Source: a virus. From it: 40,580 nucleotides of DNA. The stretch spans positions 1 through 40,580 of the IMG/VR virus record IMGVR_UViG_3300050821_001649. One strand, written 5' to 3'. Position 1 is the stretch's first letter. Each line of letters opens with the position of its first letter. Below are positions 36,092-40,580 of the stretch, one piece after another. The notes beneath the pieces were generated by a model. It saw nothing but the letters and a program-made list of their open reading frames with translations. It was not told the DNA's origin and ran no database searches. A program made the translations under genes and the position numbers.

Positions 36092-36817
36092 ATGAGCCAA
36101 CTGGTTCTAGGTCCAGCAACTACAGAACAGAGCGTTCTTTGCCAAGTCCGCCGAAAGTGTAAGGTCAATCCGACAAGCCCGGACGCCTATACTTCTGACG
36201 CTACTATCGTGGCTTATGCCAACGAAGAAATGCAGAGGCTTGCCTCGGAATGCCGAAGCATTAAATCTTCAAACATTGGGCTAGAACAACTGACGGTTGT
36301 TGGTCAACGGATGTATGACCTTCCATCGAATTGTTTGGAACTGGTAGATGTTTACGTGGGTGCGCCAAATGCTCAGATCCGTTTGAGCCAAGGTAGCACT
36401 GAAGAAATGTACAACATCTATGGACCTGGATATTTCACGAGAAATGGGCAACCGTTTCACTATTACATCGATTGGGACCCAACTGGCAATGCTGGTCAAG
36501 GCACTTATGCTTTGGCTCTGGCAATGGTTCCTAACGTGGCGGGGTTTCCTATAACCCAGTTCTTTGTTTTGAAACCGGCTTTGTTTACCGTGGGAACTAA
36601 TACAGCCGTTCCTCAAATCGATGATCGATTGGACCAAGCTTTGATCTATGGGATAGCCGCTCAGATCATGCATGACAAGCGCGATCCTGCATTTGAAGGG
36701 CTTTATTCTCAAAAGCGACAAGAATATGTTCAGAAGTACAACGATTCCGGTCGCAAGAGCAGGGAACCTTTATCTATGTTAAATAACAACTTCCAACGTT
36801 ACTCGTTCGAGATGTGA
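36092..36817 (+). CDS. Head-tail adaptor protein
   Basis: The 241-aa product fits the gp4/gp11-like adaptor position before the nozzle gene: a helical N-terminus (Y-A-N-E-E-M-Q-R-L-A), beta strands in the middle, and a basic helical C-terminus with Y-S-Q-K-R-Q-E-Y-V-Q-K-Y. Adaptors form a ring below the portal and bind the tail. Family call is by position and length. Confidence 0.7.
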   Translation: MSQLVLGPATTEQSVLCQVRRKCKVNPTSPDAYTSDATIVAYANEEMQRLASECRSIKSSNIGLEQLTVVGQRMYDLPSNCLELVDVYVGAPNAQIRLSQGSTEEMYNIYGPGYFTRNGQPFHYYIDWDPTGNAGQGTYALALAMVPNVAGFPITQFFVLKPALFTVGTNTAVPQIDDRLDQALIYGIAAQIMHDKRDPAFEGLYSQKRQEYVQKYNDSGRKSREPLSMLNNNFQRYSFEM

Positions 36818-36818
36818 T

Positions 36819-39023
36819 ATGGGATCAAGAAAAGTAATCGACGGCATTACTTCAAACGCCAGAGGCTTATCGGGTTCCCAAACCACTGGCAGGCGCATGA
36901 GCCAACAGTTTGGGCTTCGTGGAGGCCTAAATAACAATTCGGATATTACTCTTCAGGCTCCTAGTGAATGGCTAAATTGCACAAATGCCAGAATACCAGC
37001 TTTAAACACGACTGCTTTTGGCGGTATCGTTAACACGTTGCCCCCGGTTAACGTAGGTGGAACACCTGGTAGTTATGCAGACGCATTTACCTACGCAGGT
37101 TTTCCTCAAACCGTCTTCGTTGCAAATCTGAACAATACGATCTTGCCAGCCGAGACTTATGTTGAATCTGGGACGGGCACGACTACACTAGTCAATACCA
37201 ATGGGGTCTTGAGCCAATCTTACGTTCAGTTTTCCATGACTACGGGTCAAACTTGTACGCACACCGCGACTCTTCCGCAGGTAAATCTTGGCCTTATAAA
37301 TATCACTACGCCTATTTTATCGTTGGCTATGGAAAACTTAACTGGGTACGCTTCTGGCTATATCCGAATTGGCACCGATGCTTCTAACTATAGACAATGG
37401 AACTTTACTCAGACAGATACCAGCGGTTCATTTGTTCCTATTAAATTCCTATTCAATTCTCCGTCTTCAACAACTGGTTCATGGAATCCATTTGTCATTG
37501 AATACGCTCAGGTATCCATAACAGCCAATTCAACAGTGACTACAAAATTCGTTCATTTAACAATAGCTAATTTCACCTCTGTGACCACGGCAACCAAAAC
37601 TTTCCCCTGGCCTTCGGCCAACATAAACTCAGCATACCCTTATGTATATTTAACCCAAGCTCCTGACCAATTTAATCAATCCGATGATTCGCTGATCGCC
37701 AACGTAAACAATGCTTTGTACAACACACTTTCTAATGACCCCATAGGGTCGGCTGATAACAGTTTGTCATTTATGCCTATGTTCGATGGTTTTTATTCAG
37801 GTTCCGATCAATCTAATTTCAACTTCTGTCAGTTTCCAAATACTGGGGCTACCCAGAAAAATACTTTGTACTTCGCTAACGGTCAGGATGGTGTTTTCTC
37901 TGTTGACTTCAATGCTACCGTTCCGACCATGGCCAAGGTTACATCCACTAAGTATAAATACATTGTCTCTTATCAAAACTATATGTGGTACGCGGGTGAT
38001 CCGGCCAATCCAAATACTCTGGTTCCAAGCATCATTGCCACCCCCGGAACTTTGGATACTTCCAATGCCTTAGTTATAGACCCTGGAAACGGCCAGAACG
38101 CAATTACCGGAATGGTATCAATGGATACCTACCTGATCATTTTTAGAACAAATGATATTTGGATATTAACCGGGAATACTACAGGTCTAATTACTGCGGG
38201 TGGCAATATAGCTTTACAAAAGACAATGGCTACTGTTGGGGCTTATAACCAGAACTGTATTGCGCGCATAGGATCAAATGCCTATTTCTTTAATGGCAGG
38301 GCGCTCTATAGCTTTAACGGCAACCAAGAAACGCTAATATCCGAAAAGATAAACTTATCTATCAACGGTACAGTGGTTAGTCCATTTTCAGTTTCTTTGG
38401 CGTATAATTCAGCCGAAGAAGCTTTATATATAATGTGCGGCCCAGGCAGCCCTTCTAGGACCACGCCTGTTCAAACAGCAGATTATGATAACTGCGGCGC
38501 TTTTATCTTTAACCCGACTGAAAATAATTGGTCATTTATTGGCGGAACAGCAGATGCTTTAAGTGTTTATCTTGGCGGTTTTACATACGTTTCCCCCGCT
38601 GATGGCATACCCAGATGGTATACATACGGGCTTTATTTCCTGACTCAGGCTCAAACCAATGGGCTTTTTCCCACTTCTTACAACCAGAACTTTTTGGTAC
38701 AATCCTCTTGGAACAATTTGGGAATGCCTTTTATCCAGAAAGACCCGGCCCAGATCAGGTTGTTCATAACGTCCAATCTCAGTTCGGCCATAGGAACGTT
38801 AAAGTTTTATACTGATTTTGTCGGTGGCACTGTTGCTTATACCACTACATTTACGATTCCGCAGGTCGGTAGTACTCCATACGTTGAGTTGAATATAGGC
38901 CCAGGTTGTCAGGGTCACGCTTTCTCTGTAGAAATTGATTCGGCTAATACGCAGAGCAATTTTTACAACTCAATCGTTTATTCGGGTTATGCGATTTCAT
39001 ATACCGAAGCGGAGGTAATCTAA
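36819..39023 (+). CDS. Tail nozzle/hub-type protein (734 aa)
   Basis: The start is 2 bp after the adaptor stop. Gly/Asn/Thr-rich with repeated beta-strand segments suggesting a beta-propeller, including Y-L-I-I-F-R-T-N-D-I-W-I-L-T-G and A-Y-F-F-N-G-R-A-L-Y-S-F-N-G. This matches the place of T7 gp12 or P22 gp10-type tail-tube/stabilisation proteins. It would form the distal tube of the short tail. Confidence 0.75.
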   Translation: MGSRKVIDGITSNARGLSGSQTTGRRMSQQFGLRGGLNNNSDITLQAPSEWLNCTNARIPALNTTAFGGIVNTLPPVNVGGTPGSYADAFTYAGFPQTVFVANLNNTILPAETYVESGTGTTTLVNTNGVLSQSYVQFSMTTGQTCTHTATLPQVNLGLINITTPILSLAMENLTGYASGYIRIGTDASNYRQWNFTQTDTSGSFVPIKFLFNSPSSTTGSWNPFVIEYAQVSITANSTVTTKFVHLTIANFTSVTTATKTFPWPSANINSAYPYVYLTQAPDQFNQSDDSLIANVNNALYNTLSNDPIGSADNSLSFMPMFDGFYSGSDQSNFNFCQFPNTGATQKNTLYFANGQDGVFSVDFNATVPTMAKVTSTKYKYIVSYQNYMWYAGDPANPNTLVPSIIATPGTLDTSNALVIDPGNGQNAITGMVSMDTYLIIFRTNDIWILTGNTTGLITAGGNIALQKTMATVGAYNQNCIARIGSNAYFFNGRALYSFNGNQETLISEKINLSINGTVVSPFSVSLAYNSAEEALYIMCGPGSPSRTTPVQTADYDNCGAFIFNPTENNWSFIGGTADALSVYLGGFTYVSPADGIPRWYTYGLYFLTQAQTNGLFPTSYNQNFLVQSSWNNLGMPFIQKDPAQIRLFITSNLSSAIGTLKFYTDFVGGTVAYTTTFTIPQVGSTPYVELNIGPGCQGHAFSVEIDSANTQSNFYNSIVYSGYAISYTEAEVI

Positions 39024-39913
39024 TGGCTGGCGCTCCCACTCCCACTGCAAACGGGACATTCAATGGTGGAATTAACTATGGAAATGCGAACTTGCCAGAT
39101 CCAATTACCGGTCTTCCGACTAATATCTTTCAAGGAACTGGCGTAAATGGGTTAACTCAACCCACTTGGTATCAACCTCAAACCTTCACGCCAACCGATA
39201 TCACTGGTCAATATGACACAGAACAAGCAGTGGATCAGGCTTACCATGATTTGGCCGATAATTACTACGGTGGTGGTAATCAATTCTCGTCTCCGAATAG
39301 TTTTAGTTCTCTATTCAATGCCGGAGAAGGTCTAGGGCAGTTGCAAGGTTTGGCTAAAATGTACGGTGGTGGTATTCAAAATCAACAACAAGACAATGGC
39401 ATCCTAAACGATCTGAATGTTTTGGCGTCGGATACTGGCGAAGGCTATGGAAACGGTAGTGGTTCAGGGGCTACTTATCAATGGCTTAATAATCAAACTA
39501 ACCAACTAGCCAATACTGAAAACGCTAACGTGGCTGGTTATGATGCGACTAATACTACTAACGCTAATAATGCCGGGTATCTTCAGCAAGCGGCTATTGC
39601 TCAAAACCAATTACTTGGTGAACTTAATCAACGCGGATTGTTACAGTCATATTTGAATGGTGGCGAAGGAACGGCTGATATGGCCAATTTATCTAATAAT
39701 CTTCAGAACGCCCAGAATGATCAGGGACTTGGACTTCAAAATGAATTAAGTGGTCTACAAAACTCTAATCAAAACTTTTTGATGGATCAGAACCAGTTTC
39801 AAAATGCTTTGAATAACTTCTCAACCCAAAAATCAAATTCTCAGGCCGGATTGACGGATATTTTTGGGCTGGGGGCCGCTGCCATTCCTTTTGTATCTAA
39901 ACTATTAGTCTAG
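39023..39913 (+). CDS. Gln/Asn-rich internal virion protein (296 aa)
   Basis: TAATG start. A Gly/Asn/Gln-rich start, then a Gln/Asn-rich helical core with repeated N-Q-L-x-N-x-x-N-x and a hydrophobic C-terminal segment (F-G-L-G-A-A-A-I-P-F-V). Such proteins are packed inside the head and ejected. Function inferred from position after the nozzle. Confidence 0.65.
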   Translation: MAGAPTPTANGTFNGGINYGNANLPDPITGLPTNIFQGTGVNGLTQPTWYQPQTFTPTDITGQYDTEQAVDQAYHDLADNYYGGGNQFSSPNSFSSLFNAGEGLGQLQGLAKMYGGGIQNQQQDNGILNDLNVLASDTGEGYGNGSGSGATYQWLNNQTNQLANTENANVAGYDATNTTNANNAGYLQQAAIAQNQLLGELNQRGLLQSYLNGGEGTADMANLSNNLQNAQNDQGLGLQNELSGLQNSNQNFLMDQNQFQNALNNFSTQKSNSQAGLTDIFGLGAAAIPFVSKLLV

Positions 39914-39922
39914 GAGATAGAT

Positions 39923-40351
39923 ATGGCCACCATGACAAACAATCCATTTGGTAATTACACAGTTGGTCAAGCGCCTGGTCAAAACCAAGTCAACCTTGGG
40001 GCTATGACGGGCAATCTTCAAAATCTTCTGCAATCAGGGGATTTAGGAAATAATACGCCAAATCCAATGACGGACATCATCTCTAATGGCGGACAGTCTC
40101 AACTTGGGTATCAAAACGCTATGGCCAATTCTAGAATGGCTAATACTGGGCTTCAATCGCTCCAAGATCAATTAGCGCAGGAAGAACAGGACTGGAAGCA
40201 ACAACAACAGCAACCCGGTCTTTTAGACTTCCTTGGGCTGGGAGCTTCTGCTGGGAACACGGCGAGGAATATTATCAATTCAGCAGACCAATCTGGGAAT
40301 GCAAAAAACAACGCTTTAATGATGGCTCTGTTACAGGGAGGAATTGAATAA
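39923..40351 (+). CDS. Gln-rich internal virion protein (142 aa)
   Basis: ATG 39923 follows AGGAGATAGAT. Gln/Asn-rich with a short Q-Q-Q-Q-Q-P stretch and a C-terminal F-L-G-L-G-A-S-A segment like the preceding gene, suggesting a duplicated core/ejection protein. TAATG links it to the junction-spanning gene. Confidence 0.65.
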   Translation: MATMTNNPFGNYTVGQAPGQNQVNLGAMTGNLQNLLQSGDLGNNTPNPMTDIISNGGQSQLGYQNAMANSRMANTGLQSLQDQLAQEEQDWKQQQQQPGLLDFLGLGASAGNTARNIINSADQSGNAKNNALMMALLQGGIE

Positions 40352-40580
40352 TGGCAGATAACGTAGCGGGTTTTAATCACCTAGATTCAGTTCTTTTGGA
40401 TGTTGGCAATCAGTTTCGCCAAGATGCCATTAAACAAGCCCAACTTGAAGCCATGAAAGCCCATTATAAACAGATGGAATATCGTCCTCGAAGCGGGGGA
40501 GGATACGCTAATCAACCGCTGAAGGATCTCCAAAAGCAATTTGCGCTCATGCAGCAAAAGCATGAAACAACTGTCAATAA
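40351..40580 (+). CDS. 5' part of junction-spanning virion-region protein
   Basis: ATG 40351 overlaps the previous stop. Its first 44 codons run to 40482; the next 98 bases are the terminal repeat, and the frame continues from base 99 to the stop at 369. The full product is 166 aa. Start choice rests on the TAATG overlap and GGGAGGAATTGA upstream. Confidence 0.85.
   Translation, partial: MADNVAGFNHLDSVLLDVGNQFRQDAIKQAQLEAMKAHYKQMEYRPRSGGGYANQPLKDLQKQFALMQQKHETTVN
40483..40580. repeat. Right copy of 98-bp exact terminal direct repeat
   Basis: Second copy of bases 1-98. Removing one copy gives a 40,482-bp circle and restores a single 166-codon gene across the junction. Confidence 0.95.

Noticed and set aside
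1-40580. CRISPR array
   Set aside because: No regularly spaced direct repeats with unique spacers were seen; the tandem tracts at 4411-4725 and 22011-22106 are codon repeats.

Overview
The window looks like a complete, circularly closed genome of a tailed bacteriophage with podovirus-type (short-tailed) architecture. The first 98 bases recur exactly as the last 98 (1-98 = 40483-40580), and one reading frame runs straight through that junction, so the biological unit is a circle, or a circularly permuted molecule, of about 40,482 bp. Genes are tightly packed with 1-8 nt stop/start overlaps, Shine-Dalgarno (SD) sites are strong and TTG/GTG starts are frequent. The host is bacterial but cannot be named. 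A secreted, Thr/Ser-repeat IPT/TIG-type protein and the absence of any integrase are the only hints about lifestyle.

Plus-strand (morphogenesis) arm, 24,846 through the junction to 5,884: four small genes; a terminase small-subunit candidate; a large terminase split into an ATPase ORF and a nuclease ORF with two small genes between them, one GroES-like; two zinc-ribbon proteins; portal; scaffold; major capsid protein followed by a terminator; small head proteins; a head-tail adaptor; a 734-aa tail nozzle-type protein; Gln/Asn-rich and 980-aa internal/ejection-type proteins; two receptor-binding-type tail proteins (jelly-roll-like; IPT/TIG plus Thr/Ser repeat plus Gly-rich); a one-TM protein; and a PD-(D/E)XK-type nuclease.

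Minus-strand (accessory, lysis and putative early) arm, 23,965 down to 5,847: dozens of very small genes, many with paired CxxC motifs; two HNH-type nucleases; a lysis cassette (GH25 lysozyme, holin candidate, patatin-like phospholipase); a class II glutamine amidotransferase plus amidoligase cassette behind a long structured leader; a ribbon-helix-helix regulator; an array of six small genes sharing a C-terminal motif; and an Ala/Tyr-repeat Imm5-like protein. This arm is rich in structured RNA. A complete type II hammerhead ribozyme lies at 23308-23358. There is also a tRNA-like cloverleaf with a shortened anticodon loop (15708-15775), a three-way-junction RNA (16301-16365), a repeat-flanked inverted-repeat element (14283-14413) and stacked hairpins (11201-11288).

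An approximately 0.9 kb, largely non-coding control region (23966-24845) separates the two divergent arms and holds direct and inverted repeats. Three extended -10 sigma70-type promoters can be read on the minus strand (7664-7692, 19650-19678, 21430-21459). Two of them sit directly behind terminator hairpins. No DNA or RNA polymerase, helicase, primase or integrase was recognised, so replication appears to depend on the host or on proteins not recognisable by eye.
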